From the NCBI RefSeq assembly GCF_014653155.1, contig NZ_BNAF01000002.1, forward strand, positions 372,001-436,000: a stretch of 64,000 nucleotides of DNA, in the 5' to 3' direction. The first letter of the stretch is position 1. The number at the start of each line of letters is the position of its first letter. A program made the position numbers and the translations under genes. The stretch is from Sphingobacterium griseoflavum (GTDB lineage: Bacteria; Bacteroidota; Bacteroidia; Sphingobacteriales; Sphingobacteriaceae). The notes beneath the pieces were generated by a model that saw nothing but the letters and a program-made list of their open reading frames with translations, did not search any database and had not been told where the DNA came from. Below are positions 9,082 through 20,300 of this stretch, in pieces.

Positions 9082-10125
9082 CTATCGTTTTAATTTTGTC
9101 ATTAATAGCATCAAATAATACTGCGCTCCAAAAAACAAACTCGCCACCACTAAATGTGTCGTTTGTGCGAATGCCGGAACGGCGAACCTTGCCAATGTAA
9201 TCCCGGATGCCATCTGTATAGCTACCAAAATGAGCACTATCCAAGCATACTTACTTTGCAATGTCAATGAACTAAACTTATTCTTAACTAAGAAAAACAA
9301 AAAAACTGTTAGTCCCAGCGACGTGTAAGCCAACACGCGGTGAACGAAGTAAGGTTTTCCCAATTCGGCGACCCAACTTTTGCGATCCACCCCTTGATCG
9401 TTTAGGTGATCGATGGTCTCACGAACTTCCGTTCCAAAAACCACCTGCACCACCGTTAACACCAAGGTTAATACAGCGATGCCTTTAATAAAACCAACAG
9501 ATTGGCCACTCAAGATCGCTTTGTTTCTAAAGGTTGTCGCCTGATAAAACGTATATATACTAATAGCCACGATCAGCAGGGCTAATAACATATGAACGGT
9601 AATAATCCAAGGCATTAAATTGGTGGATACCACGATGGAACCTAGCCAAGCCTGCACGACGACGACAAAAACATTCAGAACGCTCCATCCTACAATAGAT
9701 GGCTTTGTTTTCAGGTAGGTAAAAGAAAAAACAGCTGTGAACAGCAGGCAAAAGCCAGCAGCTACCCCTACCAATCGATTCACGTATTCGGTCCAGGTCT
9801 TCGCGGCGTTGAACGACTCATGCTTCAATATCGACTCATCGTGACGGATTTTATCTGCCATCTCCGCATATCCAAAAAATTCGACAATCTTCGCAAATCG
9901 TTGATTTTTCTTAGCACGTCCATCGATATATTGCTGTTCATATCCCTGCGGGAGCTGGGTAACATCCGTCGGCGGAACAATGCGATTAAAACATTTGGGC
10001 CAATCCGGACATCCCATTCCAGAACCCGTACTTCTGACAATCCCTCCCGCCGCGATCACCAAAAACAAGACGATAATCGTTATCTTATTTGTCCTGATAA
10101 ATCGTCTTTCTGCACGCGGATACAT
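9082..10125 (-). CDS. ctaA: Heme A synthase, COX15/CtaA family
   Basis: Membrane monooxygenase that oxidises the C8 methyl of heme O to the formyl group of heme A. The 347-residue product has about eight helices in two related four-helix halves. Signatures are GGIVRSTGSGMGCPDWPKC near residue 27, containing the conserved Cys pair of this family, and EYVNRLVGV, VHMLLALL, YFVHRVLAYTSL and TTHLVVASLFFG, whose His residues act as heme ligands. The gene is 51 bases downstream of subunit I and 68 bases upstream of ctaB. The length (>320) and helix count match the type found in Bacteroidota. Confidence 0.94.
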   Translation of the reverse strand: MYPRAERRFIRTNKITIIVLFLVIAAGGIVRSTGSGMGCPDWPKCFNRIVPPTDVTQLPQGYEQQYIDGRAKKNQRFAKIVEFFGYAEMADKIRHDESILKHESFNAAKTWTEYVNRLVGVAAGFCLLFTAVFSFTYLKTKPSIVGWSVLNVFVVVVQAWLGSIVVSTNLMPWIITVHMLLALLIVAISIYTFYQATTFRNKAILSGQSVGFIKGIAVLTLVLTVVQVVFGTEVRETIDHLNDQGVDRKSWVAELGKPYFVHRVLAYTSLGLTVFLFFLVKNKFSSLTLQSKYAWIVLILVAIQMASGITLARFAVPAFAQTTHLVVASLFFGAQYYLMLLMTKLKR

Positions 10126-10176
10126 GAAACCCTCTTTCTTCTACTTTATCTATGCCAAAGAAGAGGTAGGTAAAAC

Positions 10177-12054
10177 CTACCCTTCTATGATTTCTCTATT
10201 ATTAGCTCTGTTCCATTCATTCTGAATGCGAACAGCTTCCTCGTTACCTTCAAAATCATGCGGAAGGTTCGAGCTCATCGTTTCAGAAAACGGAACGTCT
10301 TGCGGAATAAAATCCGTATCGTGGCCCGGCTTGCTGTAATCATAAGGCCAACGGTGCACGGTAGGGATTTCTCCCGGCCAGTTTCCGTGAATATGTTCTA
10401 CTGGTGTCGTCCACTCTAATGTATTGGCGTTCCAAGGGTTTTGTGTAGCTTTCTTGCCTCTCCAAATTGAGCTAAAAAAGTTCCACAAGAATGCCACCTG
10501 CGCTAGACCTGCGATAATAGCGGCCCATGTGATCAACATATTAACGGATACCCATTTCTCCATAAAAGGGAATGCGGTAAATGCGTAGTAACGACGAGGC
10601 ACGCCATCAATCCCCATAAAGTGCATCGGGAAGAATACCAAGTATGCGCCAATAAACGTCAACCAAAAATGGAAGTAACCCAATTTGGTGTCCATCATAC
10701 GACCGAACATCTTAGGATACCAGTGGTAAACCCCACAAAGCATACCAAAGATTGATGCAGAACCCATGACCAAGTGGAAGTGGGCAACGACAAAATACGT
10801 ATCGTGTAGGTTGATGTCCAAGGCAGCATTACCGAGGTAAAGGCCGGTTAAACCACCAGACACAAAGAAAGAAACCATACCGATTGCGAACATCATCGCT
10901 GGCGTAAAACGTATATTTCCTCGCCATAATGTAGCAATATAATTGAATGCTTTTACCGCCGAAGGAACCGCAATGATCAACGTCGTAATCATAAACACAC
11001 CGCCCAAGAATGGGTTCATACCCGTTACGAACATGTGGTGTCCCCAAACGATAAACGAAAGTACAGTAATACCGACCAATGAATAAACCATCGCATGGTA
11101 ACCAAAGATTGGTTTACGCGAGTTGGTGGAAATAACCTCTGACGTAAGGCCTAACGCTGGCATAACGACAATGTAGACCTCAGGGTGCCCCAAGAACCAG
11201 AACAAGTGTTGGAATAAAATTGGCGAGCCACCTTCATTCGGCAGAATTTGTCCTTGAACCACTAAGTCCGAAAGATAGAACGACGTACCGACCGAACGAT
11301 CGAAAAACAGCAGAACAACTGCCGAGACAAGAACAGGGAACGATAATAGTCCCACAATTGCCGTCAAGAAAAATGCCCAAATTGTCAACGGCATCTTCCA
11401 AAGATCCATACCCTTTGTACGCATGTTTAGTACGGTACTCACATAGTTAACACCACCCAATACCTGCGAGGCGATGAATAAGGTCATGCTCACCAACCAA
11501 AGCGTCATGCCCAGCCCGGATCCCGGTATAGACGTCGGCACGGCCGATAATGGTGGGTAGATCGTCCAACCTGCCGCAGCCGGTCCACTCTCAACAAAGA
11601 AAGAAGCGACCATGACCACACAGGCTACAAAGAAAAACCAGTAGGACAACATATTCATCAGCGGCGAGGCCATATCTCGTGCGCCCAACTGATAGGGAAT
11701 CAATAGGTTACTGAACGTACCGGATAGACCAGCTGTCAATACAAAGAAAACCATCATTGTACCATGAATAGTAACCAATGATAAGAAAAACTCCGGTTTC
11801 ATCCTTCCTCCTTCAGCCCATTTTCCTAGAAACACCTCTAAGATCGGGAAATCCTTCTCTGGCCATGCTAGCTGGATACGGAATAAAATTGAAAGCACCA
11901 TAGCGAAAACCGCCATCACGATACCGGTAATCAAAAACTGCTTCGCGATCATCTTATGATCTTGACTAAATATGTATTTAGTTAAGAATGTTTCATGATG
12001 ATGATCATGTGCATCATGATGAGCTGCGCCGTGCGATATAACTGTACTTGACAT
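10177..12054 (-). CDS. ctaD: Cytochrome c oxidase subunit I (A-type heme-copper oxidase)
   Basis: Catalytic subunit of the terminal oxidase; it reduces O2 to water and pumps protons. The product is 625 residues with 12 or more helices. The key ligands are visible: HGTMMVFFVLTAG near residue 110 (low-spin heme His), WFLGHPEVYIVVMPALG near 285 (CuB His and its cross-linked Tyr), VWGHHMFVTGMNPFLG near 335 (two CuB His and K-channel region), and HDTYFVVAHFHLVMGSASI near 420 (heme a3 and heme a His). The HPEVY arrangement marks an A-family (mitochondrial-type) oxidase rather than cbb3. A His-rich N-terminus precedes the first helix. It follows subunit II by 26 bases. Confidence 0.97.
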   Translation of the reverse strand: MSSTVISHGAAHHDAHDHHHETFLTKYIFSQDHKMIAKQFLITGIVMAVFAMVLSILFRIQLAWPEKDFPILEVFLGKWAEGGRMKPEFFLSLVTIHGTMMVFFVLTAGLSGTFSNLLIPYQLGARDMASPLMNMLSYWFFFVACVVMVASFFVESGPAAAGWTIYPPLSAVPTSIPGSGLGMTLWLVSMTLFIASQVLGGVNYVSTVLNMRTKGMDLWKMPLTIWAFFLTAIVGLLSFPVLVSAVVLLFFDRSVGTSFYLSDLVVQGQILPNEGGSPILFQHLFWFLGHPEVYIVVMPALGLTSEVISTNSRKPIFGYHAMVYSLVGITVLSFIVWGHHMFVTGMNPFLGGVFMITTLIIAVPSAVKAFNYIATLWRGNIRFTPAMMFAIGMVSFFVSGGLTGLYLGNAALDINLHDTYFVVAHFHLVMGSASIFGMLCGVYHWYPKMFGRMMDTKLGYFHFWLTFIGAYLVFFPMHFMGIDGVPRRYYAFTAFPFMEKWVSVNMLITWAAIIAGLAQVAFLWNFFSSIWRGKKATQNPWNANTLEWTTPVEHIHGNWPGEIPTVHRWPYDYSKPGHDTDFIPQDVPFSETMSSNLPHDFEGNEEAVRIQNEWNRANNREIIEG

Positions 12055-12080
12055 ATTCTTTTAATAATTTCTTATTTCCG

Positions 12081-13403
12081 TTAATTTAGTGAAGCTGTGG
12101 TAAGTCCCTCAGAATCTTTGGATTCTACTGTGGCAAACTCCTTTTGCAAATCTTCAGTAAAGTATTTGTTTTGCGTACTTAACCACGCTCTGTACTCATC
12201 TTCTGTTACCACAACTACTTTCTTTTGCATATTGAAGTGACCAGAACCACAGATCTTGTTACATAACATGACATAATCGTATTTTGGATCATTCATGCGT
12301 TCACGCATTTCTTCCGTAGTTACGGTCGGTGTAAACTGGAAGTAGTTTGTCATCCCCGGTACAGCGTTAATCTGCACGCGAAAATCTGGAATGTAGAACG
12401 AGTGGATAATATCTTTAGAGATGATATGAAAACGCACGGATTTATTAACTGGAAGTACGATATCCGAAGCCTGTATATCGTCCCACGCGTTTTTATCGTT
12501 GAAATCTATACCATACGAATTGGTCGGAGTCGTCATTTTGTAGTTACGCTTGCCGATAATGCCGTCTGCACCTGGGTAACGTACCTGCCATTGAAACTGC
12601 TCACCCAATACCTCTACCTGCAACGCAGATTTCTGTAAGTCTTCGGGAACATTCGTAATAGAACGCCAAGTGAAAAAACCGAACAGCACCAATACAGTCA
12701 ATACGATAGCTGGTACAATGGTCCATATTTTTTCGATGGTATCGTTATGCGGGTAGTAATATGCTTTGGTTTTCGCCCGCATCCGATAGATGTACGGGAA
12801 AGTCAATAACAACAAGTGGACAAGGACCAACACCACCGTAATGATCACCGTCGTGATGATGAACATCGTATCGATTTTAGCACCGTGCTCAGTAACGGCA
12901 TCACGCCAAGCCCAACTTCCCCATACCGCGTAACCGTAGTATACCATGGCCAAAAAAGCTACCAAGAACACAATGAACAAAACGGATTGAAAGGTATTGT
13001 TCGCAAATGGATTATATTTGCCGTTCATCTTTGTTGTCAGTTCATAGATGGACAACACCTTACCTAGAGCGGCAACTACCGTACATATAAATAAAAACAG
13101 CAGGATGTAGTAGGTCATGTTTTTATAAACCTGCGGATCAATCTGCTTCTCCGGTGCTGGAGCCGCTGCAGCAGCAGATGCTGTTGAACCTGTCGCGGAG
13201 CTTGCCTCGACCGAGTCCGTTGCCATTGGCGTACTAGCAGCAGCCGTGTCAGCAGCGGCAGCTGTATCAACCGTTGCCGAAACCGTAGTATCTTGTGCCG
13301 TTGAATCTTGCTGAAGCGCAAAACTAGGTGTAGAGAACAATAATCCTACGGCTAGTAAGCATCCCAACACGGCTTTGAATCTGTTATTAATTTTGAATTT
13401 CAT
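12081..13403 (-). CDS. ctaC: Cytochrome c oxidase subunit II with CuA site
   Basis: Accepts electrons into the binuclear CuA centre and passes them to subunit I. The 440-residue product starts with a signal sequence (cleavage likely after PSFA near residue 29). A low-complexity Ala/Ser/Thr/Asp stretch follows (about residues 30-90) with no obvious fold, then three hydrophobic helices, then a cupredoxin domain. CuA ligands appear as the distal His in DIIHSFYIPDFR and the C-x3-C-x3-H-x2-M set in LCNKICGSGHFNM near residue 390. There is no C-terminal cytochrome c domain, so electrons must come from another c-type heme, most plausibly ActE of the complex encoded just upstream. Confidence 0.96.
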   Translation of the reverse strand: MKFKINNRFKAVLGCLLAVGLLFSTPSFALQQDSTAQDTTVSATVDTAAAADTAAASTPMATDSVEASSATGSTASAAAAAPAPEKQIDPQVYKNMTYYILLFLFICTVVAALGKVLSIYELTTKMNGKYNPFANNTFQSVLFIVFLVAFLAMVYYGYAVWGSWAWRDAVTEHGAKIDTMFIITTVIITVVLVLVHLLLLTFPYIYRMRAKTKAYYYPHNDTIEKIWTIVPAIVLTVLVLFGFFTWRSITNVPEDLQKSALQVEVLGEQFQWQVRYPGADGIIGKRNYKMTTPTNSYGIDFNDKNAWDDIQASDIVLPVNKSVRFHIISKDIIHSFYIPDFRVQINAVPGMTNYFQFTPTVTTEEMRERMNDPKYDYVMLCNKICGSGHFNMQKKVVVVTEDEYRAWLSTQNKYFTEDLQKEFATVESKDSEGLTTASLN

Positions 13404-13445
13404 TTCTTATTAAGACGTTTAAACGTTTTATGCTCGAACCAGAAC

Positions 13446-14681
13446 CTATATTTGATGATGTAAACTTTCCTCCATAAATGGATGATTTTTTGGAGCCAAA
13501 GGATGCTTGCTTAATTTGCTCATCACCAAGAAAGTAAATAACCCAACGAAGCCAATAGCCGTTCCAATTTCAATGAACCCAAATCCACGGTGCGACTCCA
13601 CGGTGCCTGGCATAATCATGATGTAGTAATCCAACCAGTGGCCACATAAAAGTAGGATCGCGACAAACAACATCATTCCATTCTTACGTTTTGCATCCCT
13701 GTCAACCAACAGCAACAAAGGAGCTACAAAGTTAATGATAATGCTTAACCAAAACCAAGGTTTATATTCCGGCTCCCATCTCTTGTAGAAATAAACCGTC
13801 TCTTCTGGCATATTCGAATACCAAATCAACATAAATTGCGCAAACCAAACATACGTCCAGAATATCGAAAATCCGAACATCAATTTACCCAGATCATGCA
13901 AGTGGTTTTCATTAACCCATGCCAAATAGCCGGCTTTTTTCACCAAAATAATGATGACTACGATTGCTGCGATACCGCTAACCCACATTGCTGCGAAATT
14001 GTACCATCCAAACATCGTAGAAAACCAATGTGCTTCTAAAGACATGATCGTGTCGAACGACCAAATTGGTGTGGTGAATCCAAAGATCACCAAAAAGATG
14101 GCAGACAGCTTGAAGCTCTTTTTATACGAGTTCAAACCACCCTCCAAATCCTCCTTATAGGATAGCTTCGTCAATATAAAAGCAAAAATACTATATGACC
14201 CCATAAACAGGATCTGACGGATCAGAAAGCCAGGGACATTCAAAAACGCAGATTTTCCAGCGACCAACTTATCGTAAGCTGGGCTGTTAGGATCAGTAAG
14301 ACCTTCAGCGTTCCAGTGATGATAAAGATTATGTGATGTTAACCCCAAGCCAACGATGACCAATAATATAATGGCTGCTATCGGTAGCACACCTGCCATT
14401 GCTTGAGGGATACGGAGCAAACCTGCAGACCAACCAGATTGTGTGACCATCTGAAGTGCGACAAAAAATGCACCAGCGGCACATACACATGTAAAATAAT
14501 AACCCATCAATAATAGGTTTGCGTACGTACGTTCAACCATAATATGGTCACTTGACATGAGGCCGATAACAATGGCTATAACACCGACAGCGACGCCAAC
14601 AATACTGGTTATCTTAGCGATACCAGCAAATTGAAATCTTTCGCTGAAATTATAATCGTGATGATGATTGTGAGTTCCCAT
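13446..14681 (-). CDS. actF: Alternative complex III subunit ActF (membrane quinol-oxidoreductase subunit)
   Basis: A 411-residue polytopic protein with about ten helices, the NrfD-like ActF subunit of alternative complex III, paralogous to ActC. ActF is thought to take part in the proton path of the membrane domain. Visible family features include the His-rich cytoplasmic N-terminus THNHHHDYNFSERF, TTPIWSFDTIMSLEAHWFST, and FAQFMLIWYSNMPEET. Its position between the ActE cytochrome and oxidase subunit II is the typical Bacteroidota order (ActABCDEF-II-I). Confidence 0.92.
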   Translation of the reverse strand: MGTHNHHHDYNFSERFQFAGIAKITSIVGVAVGVIAIVIGLMSSDHIMVERTYANLLLMGYYFTCVCAAGAFFVALQMVTQSGWSAGLLRIPQAMAGVLPIAAIILLVIVGLGLTSHNLYHHWNAEGLTDPNSPAYDKLVAGKSAFLNVPGFLIRQILFMGSYSIFAFILTKLSYKEDLEGGLNSYKKSFKLSAIFLVIFGFTTPIWSFDTIMSLEAHWFSTMFGWYNFAAMWVSGIAAIVVIIILVKKAGYLAWVNENHLHDLGKLMFGFSIFWTYVWFAQFMLIWYSNMPEETVYFYKRWEPEYKPWFWLSIIINFVAPLLLLVDRDAKRKNGMMLFVAILLLCGHWLDYYIMIMPGTVESHRGFGFIEIGTAIGFVGLFTFLVMSKLSKHPLAPKNHPFMEESLHHQI

Positions 14682-14700
14682 TTACTATATTGATGTTAGA

Positions 14701-15330
14701 TTATTTTTTTTGTAATTCGTGTACATACATGACCACCTGCCAACGCTCTTCTGGCGACAATTGGGAGGCATGAGACCCCATCGAGTTATGACCATAATAA
14801 ATCGTATGATAGATTTTTCCGTCGCTCAGCTCGCTCATCAAACCTCCGCGGGATGATGATGCTGCATCCGACTGCTGATAAGAGGGCGGAGGCGGAAACG
14901 TCTCTAAAGAACGTGTTCCACGCGAATCCGTCACAGATCTCTCCTTCGTGATTGGTCCATCTCCTTTACCTTCCTTGCCATGACATACCGCGCAATATGT
15001 ATGAAACAAAGCATCCCCTTTCGCAAGGTTCTCTTTTGTTACGGCTAACGGACTTTGTAGTTCGCGGCCTGCACGTTCATACTCTTCCAGCGAATTTGCA
15101 AACTCGAAGCGTTCAAAACCAATAGGGTTGGTACCCGTGGGCGGCAACTGCGCCGTAATCCCGTTCTTAAAATTTTCGTTTGGCTGATCCGGATTGAATG
15201 CAATCGGATCGTACATATTTCTGGAGAATTCCCATCCCGTACTACGTGTCTTTCCATCGCCGCAGCTGGAAATTACTGCAGCCAAAGCTAATGCAGCACA
15301 TACAGATCCAAGAAAACTCTTCTTATTCAT
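14701..15330 (-). CDS. actE: Alternative complex III subunit ActE, monoheme cytochrome c lipoprotein
   Basis: A 209-residue c-type cytochrome with one CAVCH heme motif in THYCAVCHGKEGKGDGP-like context near residue 117. I chose the ATG at 15330, which overlaps the actD stop in ATGAATAA and gives MNKKSFLGSVCAALALAA followed by a VISSC lipobox; longer starts at 15351 or 15378 would disturb the signal peptide. After lipid modification the protein would sit on the periplasmic face and carry electrons from ActA toward the oxidase CuA site. The axial Met is probably in HNSMGSHASQ. Confidence 0.92.
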   Translation of the reverse strand: MNKKSFLGSVCAALALAAVISSCGDGKTRSTGWEFSRNMYDPIAFNPDQPNENFKNGITAQLPPTGTNPIGFERFEFANSLEEYERAGRELQSPLAVTKENLAKGDALFHTYCAVCHGKEGKGDGPITKERSVTDSRGTRSLETFPPPPSYQQSDAASSSRGGLMSELSDGKIYHTIYYGHNSMGSHASQLSPEERWQVVMYVHELQKK

Positions 15331-15859
15331 AGCTAACATATTTTCTGTCATTGTATTTAACCTCAACCGCGCCAGCATCTTTCAATAATGATTCAACCAA
15401 AGCGTGATCTGTATTTTCACGAGCATCCACCGCAATAATAAAACGATCATCCGAAGCTCTCAAGTCCATCACACGAGGTGCACGACCAGGAAACAAATGG
15501 TTGCGGAAAAAGAATGTAGCCACCATACCAAGGGCACATAGCAAAATCGTCACTTCAAATGTAACCGGGACAAAGTTTGGCAATGGTAACGACGGCTTTC
15601 CGCCTATGTTCATTGGCCAATCGTGCGCCATTGTATAATACAATAAGCTAAAACCCAAGCAGGTACCCAATGCACCGAAACAAAACGCTGCAATAGGTAA
15701 ACGAGATGGCTTTACACCCAATTTAGCTTCTATTCCGTGGATAGGCATAGGCGTGAAACAATCGTATATGCTGATATTGTTGGTTTGCAATTTATCAATA
15801 CCGTGCATCATATCATCGGGATCAGCAAAACTACCTAATATATATTTTGTATTGCTCAT
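15323..15859 (-). CDS. actD: Alternative complex III subunit ActD (DUF3341)
   Basis: A 178-residue protein of the DUF3341 family with two central helices near residues 55-77 and 100-120 and a soluble C-terminal domain. ActD has no redox cofactor and is a structural membrane subunit of alternative complex III. The first 45 residues (YILGSFADPDDMMHGIDKLQ, IHGIEAKLGVKPSRLP) form the conserved cytoplasmic part. It lies five bases downstream of actC, and its end overlaps the actE start by eight bases. Confidence 0.92.
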   Translation of the reverse strand: MSNTKYILGSFADPDDMMHGIDKLQTNNISIYDCFTPMPIHGIEAKLGVKPSRLPIAAFCFGALGTCLGFSLLYYTMAHDWPMNIGGKPSLPLPNFVPVTFEVTILLCALGMVATFFFRNHLFPGRAPRVMDLRASDDRFIIAVDARENTDHALVESLLKDAGAVEVKYNDRKYVSYE

Positions 15860-15864
15860 TGCTG

Positions 15865-17346
15865 TTATTTTTGTTTTAATGCGTTAATATCCTCTTGTGT
15901 TACGGAATCGTATTTATCCAGCGAGTTGGCGAAATGTTCAACCTGCTCGGCAGGGAAAGCCCCTTCCTGCGCCAACTTAGTTTTTTGTTGCAGGGAAGCA
16001 GATTTCAACAATAATTTCACCTCCGCTATGGCTATACCTGGTAAGAAACGTAAGAACAACAGGAACAAGGTAAAGAATAAGCCAATCGATCCTACGAAGA
16101 TACCCACGTCTGTCCATGTTGGATAAAACATCGCCCATGAGGATGGTAGATAATCACGGTGCAACGATGTCACGATGATCACGAAACGCTCAAACCACAT
16201 TCCAATATTCACCACGATTGATAAAATCCATGATATAGGAATACTGGTACGGATTTTCTTGAACCAAAACAATTGCGGTGAGATCACGTTACAGGTCATC
16301 ATGGCCCAGTAGGCCCAAGCATAAGGCCCTGCAACACGATTAGCAAAAGCATACATCTCATATTCAGAGCCCGAATACCAAGCAACAAAAAGCTCTGTTA
16401 GGTACGCGATACCAACTATCGAGCCTGTCGTCATAATAATTTTATTCATGGACTCGATGTGGAACATCGTGATGTAATCTTCAAAATTCATGACCTTACG
16501 AAGGATCAACAGCAGGGTCTGCACCATAGCAAACCCAGAAAAGATCGCACCCGCAACAAAATACGGAGGAAAGATCGTGGTGTGCCAACCTGGAATGACA
16601 GATGTTGCAAAGTCCATGGATACAATCGTGTGCACGGAAAGTACAAGCGGCGTGGAGATACCAGCCAAGATCAACGATACGATCTCAAACCGTTGCCATG
16701 TTTTTACAGAACCATTCCACCCGAAAGACAACGCTCCGTATATTTTCTGTTTCAAACCCGTAGCTCGGTCACGTACCGAAGCGATATCGGGTAAAAGACC
16801 ACAGTACCAAAATACCAAGGATACGGTAAAGTACGTCGAGATCGCGAAGGCATCCCACACCAGTGGCGAGTTGAAGTTTACCCAAAGGGAACCAAATTGG
16901 TTTGGCAGCGGGAAAATCCAGTAAGCTAACCAAGGGCGTCCCATGTGCGCAACCACATATGTCGCCGCACAGATGACGGCGAAGATTGTCATCGCCTCGG
17001 CAGAGCGGTTGATGGAATTTCGCCAGTTTTGGCGGAATAATAACAGTACGGCAGAAATTAACGTTCCGGCGTGACCAATACCTACCCACCAAACAAAGTC
17101 GGTGATATCCCATGCCCAGCCTACCGTCTTATTCAGACCCCAAGCGCCGATACCTGTCCAAAATGTATATCCAACACTCACGACCCATAACATGGCACCT
17201 AGGACAGCAACAGTGAAACCAATCCACCATGCTTTATTCGGTTTATTTTCAACCGGTAACAAGATGTCATCAGTCACTTTTGCATAAGTGATGTTCTTGC
17301 CGGTTACTAATGGTTCTCTTAATATTGATTCGTTATGCGATGACAT
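15865..17346 (-). CDS. actC: Alternative complex III subunit ActC (NrfD/PsrC-like)
   Basis: A 493-residue integral membrane protein with about ten helices, of the NrfD/polysulfide-reductase membrane subunit family. In alternative complex III, ActC binds the quinol at the periplasmic side near the ActB iron-sulfur clusters. Recognisable segments are [19 protein letters not shown] near residue 78, [32 protein letters not shown], and [19 protein letters not shown]. It lies 27 bases downstream of ActB and is paralogous to ActF. Confidence 0.94.
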   Translation of the reverse strand: MSSHNESILREPLVTGKNITYAKVTDDILLPVENKPNKAWWIGFTVAVLGAMLWVVSVGYTFWTGIGAWGLNKTVGWAWDITDFVWWVGIGHAGTLISAVLLLFRQNWRNSINRSAEAMTIFAVICAATYVVAHMGRPWLAYWIFPLPNQFGSLWVNFNSPLVWDAFAISTYFTVSLVFWYCGLLPDIASVRDRATGLKQKIYGALSFGWNGSVKTWQRFEIVSLILAGISTPLVLSVHTIVSMDFATSVIPGWHTTIFPPYFVAGAIFSGFAMVQTLLLILRKVMNFEDYITMFHIESMNKIIMTTGSIVGIAYLTELFVAWYSGSEYEMYAFANRVAGPYAWAYWAMMTCNVISPQLFWFKKIRTSIPISWILSIVVNIGMWFERFVIIVTSLHRDYLPSSWAMFYPTWTDVGIFVGSIGLFFTLFLLFLRFLPGIAIAEVKLLLKSASLQQKTKLAQEGAFPAEQVEHFANSLDKYDSVTQEDINALKQK

Positions 17347-17373
17347 AATTGCTTTATTTCAGATTAAATAAAA

Positions 17374-20300
17374 TTACGCTTCAAATGTGTTTCTAACTTT
17401 CGTCATGTAGCCAATGTTCGGTTGAACATTGATCTCCTCCAAAACGTAGTAGATACGCTCGCTGCGTAAAGCTTTGGATACTTCCGAGTTCGGATCGTTC
17501 GCGTCTCCAAAGATCAGCGCATTTGCACTACAAACTGCGGCACAAGCGAGTTTAATTTCGCCATCTTTCAATGGACGACTTTCGATCTTAGCTTGAAGTT
17601 TACCCGCTTGGATACGTTGGATACACATCGAACATTTCTCCATTACCCCCCGTGAACGGGTGGTGACATCTGGATTCAATACCAATTGTGTAAACTCATT
17701 GTTCAGATAGTTATCAAAACGTGAATCATTCCAATAGTTGAACCAGTTAAAACGACGCACTTTATATGGACAGTTATTCGCGCAGTAACGCGTACCGAAA
17801 CAACGGTTGTAAGCCATATGGTTCAATCCTTCCGAAGAGTGTACGGTTGCCAATACAGGACATACGGTTTCGCATGGCGCATGGTCACAGTGCTGGCACA
17901 TCATCGGTTGGTGAACGACCTTCACATTTTGGAAATCATTCAACTTTGCAATGTCGTCTTCCTTCGTATAATCTACGCCATCTTCTTCTATCGTGTAATA
18001 ACGATCGATACGTAACCAATGCATCTCGCGACGGCGACGAACCTCATCACGCCCTACCACCGGAATATTATTCTCGATGTTACAGGCCACAATACAAGCA
18101 CCACAACCTGTACAAGCGTTTAGGTCTACCGCCATAACCCATTTGTGTCCTGGCGATTCGAACTTATTCCATAAATCGTAGGATTTATGAGAATCCGCAA
18201 AACGACCGGACTCTGAAGCCGGGTTTTTCAAGTATTTAGCGAATGTAGTTTCGCGGATGATATTTCTGCCTTCGATCGTATGGTGAGTCTGTGTTTGCGC
18301 AAGTTCGTAGGTACGGGATACTTTCGACAGTTTCACCTTAGCCGTTGTTTGTATTGCGCCATTTTTCACGGTCGCAAATGGATAAGCATTTGCACCCACG
18401 TTGTTACCAGCTTTACCTACTTTGGTTCGGCCATAGCCCACAGCTATAGAAGCTGTACCCAAAGCCTGGCCCGGCTGTGCCAGCACAGGAAGCTCTACCG
18501 AATAGTTATTTCCCTCTACCGCTACAACACTATTTTCACCCAATCCCAACGCTTCCATATCTTTCGGATTTAAAGCTACATAGTTATCCCATGTCACTTT
18601 AGATACCGGATCGGGCAACTCTTGCAAAAACGCATTGTTGGCAAAACGTCCGTCACGGATAGCAGGGGATTCATAAAGTGCTAATTCAAAGCCCTCCCCA
18701 GCTAGTGATTGCGCATACGCCTGAATGTTCGATGCCGCACCTTGCACGTTGCCTGTAAAGGCGTAAGCCTTTGCACCCAACTTACCTTTGTATTCGAAAC
18801 CTGTTTGCAAGACATCCTTCCATTTCTTTGTGCCACCTGCTAAAATCTGTGTTTCCCACACATTTTTCACAAAATCAAAGATATTGATGATATTTCCTGA
18901 CCAAACCAACAAGCTTTGCTCTGCCTGACGGGTATTAAAAACAGGATTGATCGTTGGCTGTACAATCGTATAGTATCCTTCCCGCGAGGATTCGTCCCCC
19001 CAAGATTCTAGATAATTGCTTGTCGGCGCGATAGCGTCCAGTTCGGAAGCAGTTTCATCAGCACGGTCTGCAAAAGATAAGGTGAAATCAATCTTTGCGA
19101 GGGCATCTTTCACCACTTGCGCATTCGCATAATCATATAAAGGGTTCGAGTTGAGGAACATGACCGCGCCTACTCTACCTGCTGATGCGTCAGCCAAAAA
19201 CGTCCCAAATGACTCTTCCGAGCCTTGGTACTTTTTCGAGAAATTATCCAAGTCGATTACCGAACCGTAGGCTCCGATGGCCGCGTTGATGGCATTGGTC
19301 AAAAGTTGGATATCCACATTGTTGGCCCCAGCCACCACAACCGCTTGTCCTTTGTTTTTCAACAATTCCTGCGCAGCCAATTTAACGGCAGTAGCAGCAC
19401 GTGGGTTACCGGTCAATGCACCTGGCAACGACGAGCCCGTAACTTCGTTATATAAGGAAATCAATACCGCACCTTCTTCAGACGGCTTTACAGCAATCCG
19501 CACATCAGCATTCGTACCAGTCATGCTCATACCCGCTTCGAATTGGATATGCCGAGACATTTTGCCACCTTCTAACGATTTGTAATTCCTGTTCTTGATA
19601 TAATCCTGCGTATGCTCTTCGCCATCCAACCACGTACCTAAAAAGTCGGCACCTACGGATAAAACGACCAACGCATTCTCAAAGTTATACGCAGGAACAA
19701 CCGCACGGCCAAAACTTTGTTCGTTGGCTTTGCGAATGCCACTATAAGAAATAGGATCGAACTGAATGAGATTGGTTGTGGGAAACGATTCCTTAAACTT
19801 AGCGATAGCTTGCAACGTCGAAGGACTGTTAATCGTTCTGGAAACAAGCGCGATTTGTTTGTTAGCATTATTGGCTTTTACCAAGGCTTGTTTAACGGTA
19901 GTATCCAGCTTGCTCCAGTCAACGTCTTTTCCGCCAATCTGTGGATTTTGCAATTTGTTGGTCATGTCATACAGATCCAAGACCGATGAGACGGTTCCGG
20001 ATTCGGTACCCTGCACCAAGCCAACAGCATTCGGATTTGCTTCTACCAAAATAGGACGCCCTTCACGTGTCCGTATCAACACACTTTGTCCGTTGAATGA
20101 TGAAGCATAAAAATTCGGTATACCCGGGGTTATTTCTTCTGGTTTGATCACATAAGGCACCGCTTTATGAACCGGTGTACGGTTACACGCAGCCAATGTT
20201 ACCGCGCCCAAACCAAATCCCAAAGCTTTCAAGAAGTCGCGACGTGGTGTCTTTGTGCTCAATCCAGCTTCGTTCAATACATCTTCTACAGGAATAGGCT

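Noticed and set aside
9026..9244. A 72-codon minus-strand frame between ctaB and ctaA
   Set aside because: It mostly overlaps the C-terminal part of ctaA in another frame and has no recognisable features.
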